Shown piece after piece: positions 13,574 through 20,362 of a DNA stretch of 21,053 nt. Position 1 is the first letter of the stretch. Each line of letters opens with the position of its first letter. A model generated the notes under the pieces. It saw only the letters and a program-made list of their open reading frames with translations, was not told the DNA's origin and did not search any database. The DNA is from Microbacterium sp. (GTDB lineage Bacteria > Actinomycetota > Actinomycetes > Actinomycetales > Microbacteriaceae): contig JAITUD010000389.1 of assembly GCA_031286555.1 (NCBI GenBank), forward strand, positions 1-21,053, written 5' to 3'. Position numbers and translations under genes: made by a program.

Positions 13574-14683
13574 ATCTCCATCGCACCCTCCGTCGCACCC
13601 TCGACACTCGGACCCATCCGGCAGACCTACGCCCGTGCGGAGGACTTCCCGCCCGTCACCCGTGCCTACTCGCACGTCTCGCAGGTCGTGCGCGAGACGG
13701 GCCTGCTGCGTCGCACGCCGTGGTTCTACATCGCGGTCGGCGCGGCCATCGCCGTCGCGTTCGGCGGGGCGATCGCCGGCTTCATCCTGCTCGGCGACAG
13801 CTGGTTCCAGCTGCTCATCGCCGGAGCGCTCGGCGTGCTGTTCACCCAGGTCGCGTTCCTCGCGCACGAGGCCGCGCACAGGCAGATCCTCGCGACAGGG
13901 CCGGCGAACGACAGGCTGGCGCGCGTGCTGGCCTCCTTCGTCGGCATCAGCTACTCGTGGTGGGACTCGAAGCACAGCCGGCATCACGCCAACCCGAACC
14001 GCGTCGGCAAGGACCCCGACATCGAGGTCGACACGATCTCGTTCCTGGATGAGGATGCTGCGCAGGCGAGGGGCCTCCGCCGCCTGATCACCCGCAAGCA
14101 GGGCTGGCTGTTCTTCCCGCTGCTCACCCTCGAGGGCGTCAACCTGCACGTGCTGAGCTTCCGTCATCTCGCTGGCCGTGGTGAGGTCAAGGGGCGCTGG
14201 GCCGAGACGGGCATGATCGCGGCGAGGTTCGCCCTGATCCTGACGCCGATCTTCCTGCTTCTTCCGCTGGGCATGGCGTTCGCGTTCGTCGGGGTCATGC
14301 TCGCGGTCTTCGGCGTGTACATGGGGGCATCCTTCGCGCCGAACCACAAGGGCATGCCCGTCATCGATCGAGACGCGAAGCTGGACTTCTTCTCGAAGCA
14401 GGTGCGCACCTCGCGCAACATCCGCGGCGGGTGGTGGGCGACCTGGCTCATGGGCGGTCTGAACTACCAGGTGGAGCATCACCTGTTCCCGAGCATGGCC
14501 AGACCGCATCTCGCGCAGGCCAGGGAGATCGTCCGCGAGTACTGCCGCACCAACGATGTGCCGTACACCGAGACGTCGCTCTGGCGCTCCTACGCCATCG
14601 TCATCGACTACCTCAACCGTGTCGGCCTCGCCGCTCGCGACCCCTTCGACTGCCCGATGGTCTCGGAGTTCCGACGGGTCTGA
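13574..14683 (+). CDS. Membrane fatty-acid desaturase (possible ATC start)
   Basis: This di-iron acyl desaturase introduces a double bond into membrane fatty acids. Histidine boxes are HEAAH (98-102), HSRHH (134-138) and QVEHH (299-303), numbered from 13574. The Gln at the start of the third box is typical of front-end-type desaturases, but there is no cytochrome b5 domain. Hydrophobic pairs flank residues 52-90 and 210-240. The coding pattern clearly extends upstream of the first conventional in-frame start (GTG 13688) through SIAPSVAPSTLGPIRQTY and EDFPPVTRAYSHVSQVV, which resembles the N-terminus of such proteins. No ATG, GTG or TTG exists in frame back to the stop at 13496. ATC at 13571 or 13574 has AAGG 5 or 8 nt before it, so I place the start there tentatively. 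Confidence 0.85.
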   Translation: MSIAPSVAPSTLGPIRQTYARAEDFPPVTRAYSHVSQVVRETGLLRRTPWFYIAVGAAIAVAFGGAIAGFILLGDSWFQLLIAGALGVLFTQVAFLAHEAAHRQILATGPANDRLARVLASFVGISYSWWDSKHSRHHANPNRVGKDPDIEVDTISFLDEDAAQARGLRRLITRKQGWLFFPLLTLEGVNLHVLSFRHLAGRGEVKGRWAETGMIAARFALILTPIFLLLPLGMAFAFVGVMLAVFGVYMGASFAPNHKGMPVIDRDAKLDFFSKQVRTSRNIRGGWWATWLMGGLNYQVEHHLFPSMARPHLAQAREIVREYCRTNDVPYTETSLWRSYAIVIDYLNRVGLAARDPFDCPMVSEFRRV

Positions 14684-14698
14684 GACCGGCTCGGCCGC

Positions 14699-14737
14699 CG
14701 CCCCGGCGACACCGTCTTTTGCCGGGTGCCCGGGGCG
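14699..14737. repeat. Inverted repeat between desaturase and GntR-type gene
   Basis: CGCCCCGG (14699-14706) is complementary to CCGGGGCG (14730-14737), with CCCGGC/GCCGGG nested partly inside and a TTTT run in the loop. It may terminate the desaturase transcript or be a binding site, since it ends 4 nt before the GntR -10. Confidence 0.4.
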
Positions 14738-14746
14738 TGCTTGAAT
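14719..14746 (+). promoter_or_regulatory. Leaderless promoter of the GntR-type gene
   Basis: TTGCCG (14719-14724), 16 bp spacer, TTGAAT (14741-14746). Six bases later is the ATG at 14753, so the mRNA would start at the start codon. No ribosome-binding site is visible. Confidence 0.45.
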
Positions 14747-14752
14747 CCATCC

Positions 14753-15409
14753 ATGGGGCTGGGGCCTGGGGAACTGGAATCAGAGCGCGTCACTCGCGTG
14801 CTGCGGGACGACATCGTATTGGGAAGACGCTTGCCGAACTCGCGGCTCGTGGAGCGGGATCTCGCGGCGGAGCTGAGCGTCTCGAGGCTGCCTGTGCGCG
14901 AGGCGATCCGACGACTGAACGTCGAGGGGATCGTGCTGTCGCGACCGCGCACCTGGGCGGTCGTGCGTGACTTCACCGCACACGACGTGCGTGAACTGGG
15001 AGTCGTGCGCATCGCGATCGAGAACGCGGCCTTCGCGGTCGCCGCCGAGAACTGGGAGCCGGACGGCCTGGCCGGAGTCGCCGCCCTGCTCGAGGAGGAG
15101 GAGACGGCCGCGGAGTCGGGGGATGTCGTGCAGACGAACCTCACCTCGGGACGCTTCCATCGGGCCGTGATCGAGCTGTCGGTCAACCAGATGATCACTG
15201 AGGTCATGAGCGTGTTCGAGACCCGGTTCCGCCGCGCCTTCGGCCGCAACGCCGACCTGGGCGCCCACATCGGCGCCCACCGGGCGATCATCGAGGCTCT
15301 CGCCGAGCGGGATGCTGCGCGCGTGTGCGAGCTGAACCGCGCCCACCTGCAGGCGGCCTGCGACGAGGCCGTGATGCTCTGGGATGAGGGAGCCACGACG
15401 GCCGGGTGA
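14753..15409 (+). CDS. GntR-family transcriptional regulator, FadR/FCD type
   Basis: This 218-residue regulator has an N-terminal winged helix (ESERVTRVLRDDIVLGRRL, then RLVERDLAAELSVSRLPVREAIRRLNVEGIV in consecutive stretches, with the signature VSRxPVREAxRRL). The C-terminal FCD ligand domain (about 85-205) is all-helical, with candidate metal histidines in RFHRAVIELS, GAHIGAHRAII and NRAHLQAAC. FCD members usually respond to organic acids or fatty-acid-related ligands. No catabolic operon is adjacent, so the target is unknown; control of the upstream desaturase is possible but unsupported. An alternative GTG at 14726 falls inside the promoter region and is rejected. Confidence 0.9.
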   Translation: MGLGPGELESERVTRVLRDDIVLGRRLPNSRLVERDLAAELSVSRLPVREAIRRLNVEGIVLSRPRTWAVVRDFTAHDVRELGVVRIAIENAAFAVAAENWEPDGLAGVAALLEEEETAAESGDVVQTNLTSGRFHRAVIELSVNQMITEVMSVFETRFRRAFGRNADLGAHIGAHRAIIEALAERDAARVCELNRAHLQAACDEAVMLWDEGATTAG

Positions 15410-15410
15410 C

Positions 15411-15431
15411 TCGGGACTGTCCCGACGTCGG
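15411..15431. promoter_or_regulatory. Overlapping palindromes upstream of the unknown-protein gene
   Basis: TCGGGACTGTCCCGA (15411-15425, perfect around one central base) overlaps CCGACGTCGG (15422-15431, perfect). They lie between the GntR-type gene stop and a TACGCT -10 at 15442-15447. The hairpin loop would be too small for a normal terminator, so a protein-binding site is more likely. Confidence 0.4.
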
Positions 15432-15463
15432 ACCCGCCGGGTACGCTCATGACAGGAGGTGTC

Positions 15464-16099
15464 GTGGGACGTACAGCGGATGCCATCGCGGAAGGCGTCG
15501 CGATCGCTACATCGGCGGCGCGCCTTGCTGTGAAGAACCACATCCTCGTCGGCACGATCGCCCAGGGGGGTGCCTTCGACCTCGAGAAGTACTCCGGCGA
15601 TGCGCGTGACGTGCTGCGCGCGATGGCCGCCGAATCCGACGAGGCGGCCGAGCACCTCACCGCATTGCGCAAGCGTGCCAAGGGCCGCCATTCCGACCCG
15701 GTGGGCACCCACGACTACCGCGACCGCGACGTGCGCAATCTCAAGCGCCGAGCCCGACAGTCCACGGCTGTCGCGCAGCGCCTGCGCGAGATGGCCGACG
15801 ACCCGGAAGAGCTCCGCGAACTGGTCGAATCCGCCCGGGCCGCGGCCTGGGCCGACGTCCGGGGCAACCTCGACCGCCGGCTGCGCGTCGAGGGGATGCG
15901 CCCTGATCAGGACCCGCAGTACGCGTCGATGCGCGAGGCGCGGATGCAGGCGCTGAAGCTCGTCGACCTGCAGGCGCTCTCGTCGCAGCAGCGCAGTCGT
16001 CGCAAGCAGGCGGACAAGCTCGCGAAGGAGGCGGCGAAGGCCGAGGCCAAGGCCGAGAAGCCCTCGCGATGGGGCCGGAAAGCCGCCGCGAAGAGCTGA
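15464..16099 (+). CDS. Conserved-looking charged helical protein of unknown function
   Basis: I do not recognise this 211-residue protein. It begins with a short mildly hydrophobic stretch (ADAIAEGVAIATSAARLAV), then is almost entirely charged and helical (SDEAAEHLTALRKRAKGRH, RDRDVRNLKRRARQSTAVAQ, DPEELRELVESARAAAWADV). It ends in a Lys/Ala-rich tail (KEAAKAEAKAEKPSRWGRK). No membrane segment or catalytic motif is visible. The GTG at 15464 is chosen over an in-frame ATG at 15449 because AGGAGG (15454-15459) lies between them, 4 nt before the GTG. The TACGCT -10 would place the transcript start just before this ribosome-binding site. It is not obviously linked to its neighbours. Confidence 0.8.
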   Translation: MGRTADAIAEGVAIATSAARLAVKNHILVGTIAQGGAFDLEKYSGDARDVLRAMAAESDEAAEHLTALRKRAKGRHSDPVGTHDYRDRDVRNLKRRARQSTAVAQRLREMADDPEELRELVESARAAAWADVRGNLDRRLRVEGMRPDQDPQYASMREARMQALKLVDLQALSSQQRSRRKQADKLAKEAAKAEAKAEKPSRWGRKAAAKS

Positions 16100-16146
16100 A
16101 TCGGCCTCGATTCGTGTTCCTGCGGAACCTGTTGTAGGCTTTTCTT

Positions 16147-16163
16147 CGGCCCGCTGAGGGCCG
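16147..16163 (+). repeat. Hairpin in the tRNA-Arg 5' leader
   Basis: CGGCCC and GGGCCG form a 6-bp stem around GCTGA, ending two bases before the mature tRNA 5' end. A possible -10, TAGGCT (16135-16140), lies upstream, so the hairpin would be at the start of the precursor. Confidence 0.45.
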
Positions 16164-16164
16164 T

Positions 16165-16237
16165 GCGCCTGTAGCTCAATGGATAGAGCATCTGACTACG
16201 GATCAGAAGGTTGGGGGTTCGAGTCCCTCCAGGCGCG
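16165..16237 (+). tRNA. tRNA-Arg(ACG)
   Basis: The 73-nt tRNA has acceptor GCGCCTG/CAGGCGC and discriminator G; no CCA is encoded. The anticodon stem TCTGA/TCAGA encloses CTACGGA with anticodon ACG at 16198-16200, whose A is normally edited to inosine to read CGU, CGC and CGA. The D arm AGCTCAATGGATAGAGC and T arm GGGGGTTCGAGTCCCTC are standard. Confidence 0.97.
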
Positions 16238-16260
16238 CACTGTGTTGAGACAGTATAGGA

Positions 16261-16290
16261 AGCCCCGGACGGTGTCCGGGGCTTTCGTCT
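16261..16290 (+). terminator. Terminator after tRNA-Arg
   Basis: AGCCCCGGAC (16261-16270) and GTCCGGGGCT (16274-16283) form a perfect 10-bp stem with a GGT loop, followed by the T-rich TTCGTCTTT. It stands only 16 nt before the next gene's start codon. Confidence 0.88.
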
Positions 16291-16305
16291 TTCCTGGGGA
16301 GACTC

Positions 16306-17742
16306 ATGACCGAACAGCGCGTCACCGCTGAGCGTCTCGTGCGCCGGTTCGCTCGCGAGACCAATCTGCTGGTCGCGGGACGGGCGTTCGCGGTGCACGG
16401 CGACGACGCGGTCGCGGACGAGCTGCGGCGCCTGATCCCCGCGCTCGGCGGGCACCTCGGCGACAGCGGTGTCACGTTCGCACCGGGGGAGACCCACGAG
16501 ATCCTCATCGACGGGGCACCGCTGCCTGCGCGCACGTCTGCGGAGGCTCGCGTGGACAGCGCCGGCGCGCACATGCCGGTCTCCGCCCTGGTCGCCGCAC
16601 GCCTGCGCGAGGAGGGTCTGGTGCGCGGCATCCGGATCGGCATCGCCATGGTGCTCGAGCCGAAGACCGCGCAGCTCGCTCTCCTGCTGCGCGACGCCGG
16701 TGCCGAGGTGGCCGTCTATGCGCACCCCGACGAGCTCGACGTCGACGTGGCCCGGGTGCTGCGCGCCCGCGGCATCCCGGTCGACGGCGATCCGGCGCTC
16801 GCGGGAGCTGCGGAGCGCGCCGCAGCGATCGCGTTCCTGCGCCGCGGATTCGATCTGCTGCTCGACGACGGCTCGCATCTGATCCGTCTCGCGCACGAGG
16901 AGGGACTCGCGGGCACTCTGCGCGGCGCCGCGGAGGAGACCACCAGCGGCCTCACGCCGCTGCGGGTCATGCAGCGCGAGGGACTGCTGCGCATCCCCGT
17001 GATCGCGGTGAACGACGCCGCCATGAAGACCTCCTTCGACAACCGCTACGGCACTGGGCAGTCCTGCGTGTTCGCCATCGCCGACGTGCTCGACGCCGCC
17101 GGCATCGGCCTGCGCGACCAGCCCGCCGTCGTGATCGGCTACGGCCCGGTCGGCGAGGGCGTCGCCGCGCACCTGCGCGCGCTCGGTGCCGAGATCGCCG
17201 TCGCCGAGACCGACCCGGTGCGTGCACTGAGGGCTGCGCACGACGGCTTCCGCATCGGTCCGCTGGCCGAGCTCGCCCCCGGAGCGCTGGTGATCTCCGC
17301 GACCGGAGCGCCGCACACGGTGGATGCCGCGACGCTGCGCGCGGCGCGCATCGTGGCCGTCGCCGGAGGCGTGCCCGGCGAGGTCGACGTCGACTCCTCC
17401 TCGCTGGTCTCGGCCGGTGAGCACCTCGACCACGCAGGTGACGGCGCCCTGCTGATCGCCCGCGGCGGCTGCGTGAACCTGGCCGCGGCCGAGGGCAACC
17501 CGATCGAGATCATGGATCTCTCCTTCGCCGTGCAGCTCGGCGCCGTCGAGCAGCTGCTCACCGCCGGTCTCGCAGCCGGCGTGCACGCGTTCCCCGCCGA
17601 GGCGGACGCTGCGATCGCCCAGGCCGCCCTCGCGGCCCGCGGCGACCGCATCGATCGGCGCAGCACGGCCCAGGTCGAGGCGCAGGCCGACTGGCGCTCG
17701 CCGCGCTACGCCTCCGCCGGCGACGAGGGGGCTCAGGCATGA
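16306..17742 (+). CDS. S-adenosylhomocysteine hydrolase-like protein, divergent
   Basis: This 478-residue protein aligns along its length with adenosylhomocysteinase, the NAD-dependent enzyme that splits SAH into adenosine and homocysteine. Conserved elements are GAHMPV (H89, equivalent to human H55), EETTSG (E211 = E156), NDAAMKTSFDNRYG (K241 = K186, D245 = D190) and the NAD loop GYGPVG (278-283) followed by AETDP. Two active-site histidines are replaced: H301 of the NIGHFD motif is G355, and H353 of the GHP motif is N398 in AEGNPIEIMDLSF. The C-terminal Lys-Tyr tail of classical enzymes is not recognisable. Human numbers are from memory. GGGGAG lies 4 nt before the ATG. The stop overlaps the amidohydrolase start by 4 nt. 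It is probably a paralogue acting on a related nucleoside, not the housekeeping enzyme. Confidence 0.82.
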   Translation: MTEQRVTAERLVRRFARETNLLVAGRAFAVHGDDAVADELRRLIPALGGHLGDSGVTFAPGETHEILIDGAPLPARTSAEARVDSAGAHMPVSALVAARLREEGLVRGIRIGIAMVLEPKTAQLALLLRDAGAEVAVYAHPDELDVDVARVLRARGIPVDGDPALAGAAERAAAIAFLRRGFDLLLDDGSHLIRLAHEEGLAGTLRGAAEETTSGLTPLRVMQREGLLRIPVIAVNDAAMKTSFDNRYGTGQSCVFAIADVLDAAGIGLRDQPAVVIGYGPVGEGVAAHLRALGAEIAVAETDPVRALRAAHDGFRIGPLAELAPGALVISATGAPHTVDAATLRAARIVAVAGGVPGEVDVDSSSLVSAGEHLDHAGDGALLIARGGCVNLAAAEGNPIEIMDLSFAVQLGAVEQLLTAGLAAGVHAFPAEADAAIAQAALAARGDRIDRRSTAQVEAQADWRSPRYASAGDEGAQA

Positions 17743-19052
17743 TCACCGTCTACTCCGCCGGCCTCGTCGTCCCCGTCACGGCACCGCCGATCCCCGACGG
17801 TGCCGTCGCCGTGCGCGACGGCCGCATCGTGCACGTGGGCGAGCGCGCCTGGGTGCTCCGCTCGCTCGACGAGCGCGGTGCCTCCTACGACGAGGTGCAC
17901 TGGCCCGGCATCTTGACGCCCGGCCTCGTCAACGCGCACACGCACCTGCAGTACACCGGCATGGCGGTCGTCGGCCAGGGCCGGTACTCCGGCTTCGACG
18001 ACTGGGTCGCCGCGTTCGACCCGGTCTACGAGGGCGGCAGGGACTGGGCGGCGGATGCCGCAGCAGGTGCAGAGCTGGCTCTGCGCAGCGGCACCACGGC
18101 GGTCGCCGACGTCGTCACCGACCCGTCTGCGGCATCCGCTCTGCACGATGCCAGGCTGCACGGCATCACCTACTGGGAGGTGATGAGCTGGACCAACGCC
18201 GACTGGGCGCGCACCGGGCGCGCGCAGGTCGAGCAGGCGCTGGACGCGCTGCCCACGCCTCCCGGCACCGGCCTGTCGCCGCACGCACCGTACTCGCTGG
18301 ACATCGAGCCGCTGCTGGAGATCCCCGACATCGTGCGCGAGCGGGGAGGGCGCATCCACATCCACCTCGGCGAGGCGGCGTTCGAGAACGAGTTCGCGCA
18401 CGAGCATCCGCAGGCCTGGCACACGGCGGGACTGGCGAGCTTCCAAGAGCTGCGCAAGGCCGGCTTCGGCACCAGCGCCACCGAGTTCGTCGACCAGCTC
18501 GGCGTGCTCGGACCGGACTGCCACATCGCGCACGGCGTGTACATGAGCGCCCGCGACCGTGCCATCCTGCGCGAGCGGCGCACCGCCGTCGCACTGTGCC
18601 CGCGGTCGAACGCCGTGATCGGCCTCGAAGAGCCGCCCATCGCCGCCTACCTGCGCGAGGGCAGCCCGATCGCCGTCGGCACCGACTCGCTTTCGTCCAG
18701 CCCCTCGCTCGACCTGATGGCGGACGTCGCCGAGCTGGCGCGCATCGCGCGCTCGCAGGGCTACACCGACCGCGACCTGCACGCCCGGCTGCTGGGCGCC
18801 GCCACCATCGGCGGCGCGCATGCGATGGGCATCGACGTCGGCCCCGACCGCACCGGATACCTCGCGGTCGGTGCGCTCGCCGACCTGACCTTCTTCGACG
18901 TCCCCGCAGGTCCCGACGCCATCGCCGAGCTCGTCGAGGCGGGCGCGGGCCGCGCCGCAGCCACCGTCGTGGCGGGCGAGGTGCGGTTTGCGCGCGAGGA
19001 TGTTCCGGTTCCTGAGCGAGCGAAGCGAGACGAAGGACGTGGAGAGGCATGA
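17739..19052 (+). CDS. Amidohydrolase, MTA/SAH or aminofutalosine deaminase-like
   Basis: This 437-residue metal-dependent hydrolase has the amidohydrolase superfamily pattern. There is an N-terminal beta segment (AGLVVPVTAPPIPDGAVAV), GLVNAHTHLQYT with metal ligands H67 and H69, IHIHLGEA with H209 and E212, CHIAHGVYMS with H262/H265, and CPRSNAVIG plus VGTDSLSSSPSLDL with D316. These last motifs are closest, from memory, to nucleoside deaminases such as MTA/SAH deaminase and aminodeoxyfutalosine deaminase. Such enzymes convert an adenine moiety to hypoxanthine. It is coupled by ATGA overlaps to the SAH-hydrolase-like gene before it and the cupin gene after it. The last dozen codons (PERAKRDEGRGEA) use A-ending codons unlike the rest and are made by a REP-like repeat. 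Confidence 0.85.
   Translation: MITVYSAGLVVPVTAPPIPDGAVAVRDGRIVHVGERAWVLRSLDERGASYDEVHWPGILTPGLVNAHTHLQYTGMAVVGQGRYSGFDDWVAAFDPVYEGGRDWAADAAAGAELALRSGTTAVADVVTDPSAASALHDARLHGITYWEVMSWTNADWARTGRAQVEQALDALPTPPGTGLSPHAPYSLDIEPLLEIPDIVRERGGRIHIHLGEAAFENEFAHEHPQAWHTAGLASFQELRKAGFGTSATEFVDQLGVLGPDCHIAHGVYMSARDRAILRERRTAVALCPRSNAVIGLEEPPIAAYLREGSPIAVGTDSLSSSPSLDLMADVAELARIARSQGYTDRDLHARLLGAATIGGAHAMGIDVGPDRTGYLAVGALADLTFFDVPAGPDAIAELVEAGAGRAAATVVAGEVRFAREDVPVPERAKRDEGRGEA
19005..19038 (+). repeat. REP-like element inside the 3' end of the amidohydrolase gene
   Basis: The 34-bp stretch begins CCGGTTCCTGAG, carries GCGAGCGAAGCGAGACG and ends AAGGAC. From memory it matches a short repeated extragenic sequence common in Microbacteriaceae. 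It is the only copy in this window. It supplies the last codons of the gene and stops just before the GGAGAGG that serves the cupin gene. Confidence 0.55.
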
Positions 19053-19054
19053 CC

Positions 19055-19504
19055 ATGAGACCTGCGACCGCCGAACGCCTCGACCTCGCCCCGCACCCCG
19101 AGGGCGGCTGGTTCCGGCGCACCTGGACCAGCCCCATCGCCGTCGAGACGCCGAACGGCGCGCGCCCGGCCGGCACCTGCATCCACTACCTGCTGCAGCC
19201 CGACGAGAGCAGCGCCTGGCACGTGGTCACCAGCGATGAGCTGTGGCTCTGGCACGGCCCCGGCCGGCTCGAGCTGAGCCTCGGCGGCAGCGGTGCGGAG
19301 CCGGGGGAGGCGACCCCGATCGTGCTCGGCCCGGGCGAAGCCGCGCAGGTTCTCGTCCCGGCCGGCGTCTGGCAGGCCGCGCGCCCGCTCGACGTCGCCG
19401 AAGTGCTCGTCTCGTGCTTCGTGTCGCCAGGTTTCGACTTCTCAGACTGGCGACTCGCCTCCGACGTACCCTTGAACCCGAACCCGACCTCTCTTCAGGA
19501 GTGA
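19055..19504 (+). CDS. Cupin protein of the DUF985 (Cupin_5) family
   Basis: This 149-residue small beta-barrel protein has the family signature near the N-terminus, LAPHPEGGWFRRTW. It continues with IHYLLQPDESSAWHVVTSDELWLWHGPG, here read as two consecutive stretches, and then the second cupin strand set ending in VLVSCFVSPGFDFSDW. Family members have no well-established reaction. Position in the operon suggests it handles an intermediate of the hydrolase/amidohydrolase pathway, perhaps as an epimerase, isomerase or binding protein (inference). GGAGAGG (19041-19047) is 7 nt from the ATG at 19055 but only 1 nt from the alternative ATG at 19049, which overlaps the upstream stop, so 19055 is preferred. 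Confidence 0.85.
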   Translation: MRPATAERLDLAPHPEGGWFRRTWTSPIAVETPNGARPAGTCIHYLLQPDESSAWHVVTSDELWLWHGPGRLELSLGGSGAEPGEATPIVLGPGEAAQVLVPAGVWQAARPLDVAEVLVSCFVSPGFDFSDWRLASDVPLNPNPTSLQE

Positions 19505-19507
19505 ACC

Positions 19508-20362
19508 GTGCCCGTTTCCCGCACTCTCCGCCGCGCCGCCCTCGCCGCCATCGCGGTCGCGGCCGCCGTCTCCCTGGCCGCCTGTTCCAGCACCCCGTCG
19601 GCGTCGCCGTCGGCCGGTGCCGCTGACGGCTCGCTGCCCACCGTCACCGCGGGCAAGCTGACCATCGCCACGGGCCAGCCGAACTACGAGCCGTGGTTCG
19701 TCGATGACAAGCCGGAGAACGGCAAGGGCTTCGAGGGAGCCGTCGCGAACGCCGTGGCCAAGGAGCTCGGCTTCGACGCCAAGGACATCACCTGGGTGCG
19801 CACCGGCTTCGACGAGGCGATCGCGCCCGGCCCGAAGGACTGGGACGTCAACATCCAGCAGTTCTCAGTCACCGACCAGCGCAAGAAGGCCGTCGACTTC
19901 TCGTCGCCGTACTACACGACCACGCAGGCCGTCGTCGTGCTGGACGACTCGCCCGCCGCCAAGGCCACCACGGTCGACGAGCTGAAGAAGATCAAGGTCG
20001 GCGTCGCCGCCGGCACGACCAGCTACACCGTCGCCAAGGACCAGCTCGGCGAGAAGGGCCTCAGCGTCTTCAACACCGTCGACGATGTCGTGCTGGCGCT
20101 CAAGAGCGGTCAGATCGACGCGATGGTCACCGACCTGCCCGGTGCGTTCTACGTGACCGGCGCCCAGATCGACAACGCCACCGTCTCGGGTCAGTTCGCC
20201 AGCACCGACGGCGGCGACGACTTCGCGTTCGTGCTGCCGAAGGGCTCGGCGCTGACCGCCGACGTGTCGAAGGCCGTCGACACGCTGCGCGAGAACGGCA
20301 CCCTCGACGAGCTGCAGCAGAAGTGGCTCAGCGACGCGGTCGACGTCCCCGTCCTGAAGTGA
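19508..20362 (+). CDS. Amino-acid ABC transporter substrate-binding lipoprotein
   Basis: This 284-residue extracellular binding protein belongs to the polar-amino-acid family. A signal peptide with arginines and an alanine-rich core ends in LAAC with the lipid-modified Cys at 26. The binding domain includes KLTIATGQPNYEPWF, GFEGAVANAVAKELGF, VTDQRKKAVDFSSPYY with the Arg that normally holds the ligand carboxylate, and GQIDAMVTDLPGAF with the Asp that normally holds the alpha-amino group. These residues predict a ligand bearing a free amino-acid head. The GTG at 19508 follows AGGAG by 6 nt, and the stop overlaps the permease GTG. In this operon the ligand could be an amino-acid-nucleoside such as SAH or a breakdown product (inference). 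Confidence 0.93.
   Translation: MPVSRTLRRAALAAIAVAAAVSLAACSSTPSASPSAGAADGSLPTVTAGKLTIATGQPNYEPWFVDDKPENGKGFEGAVANAVAKELGFDAKDITWVRTGFDEAIAPGPKDWDVNIQQFSVTDQRKKAVDFSSPYYTTTQAVVVLDDSPAAKATTVDELKKIKVGVAAGTTSYTVAKDQLGEKGLSVFNTVDDVVLALKSGQIDAMVTDLPGAFYVTGAQIDNATVSGQFASTDGGDDFAFVLPKGSALTADVSKAVDTLRENGTLDELQQKWLSDAVDVPVLK

Noticed and set aside
12874..14509. Minus-strand open frames opposite the cold-shock and desaturase genes
   Set aside because: They mirror genes with clear motifs on the plus strand and show composition typical of antisense frames.
10408..16237. Genomic island between the two tRNA genes
   Set aside because: No integrase, transposase or matching attachment repeats are present, and composition does not change; the genes look like ordinary chromosome.
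16238..16305. SAH or SAM riboswitch before the SAH-hydrolase-like operon
   Set aside because: The gap is only 68 nt and is almost filled by the tRNA terminator; no conserved riboswitch core is visible.
15907..17586. 559-codon minus-strand frame running through tRNA-Arg and the SAH-hydrolase-like gene
   Set aside because: It crosses a tRNA and a terminator and has no recognisable domain; a shadow of the plus-strand genes.
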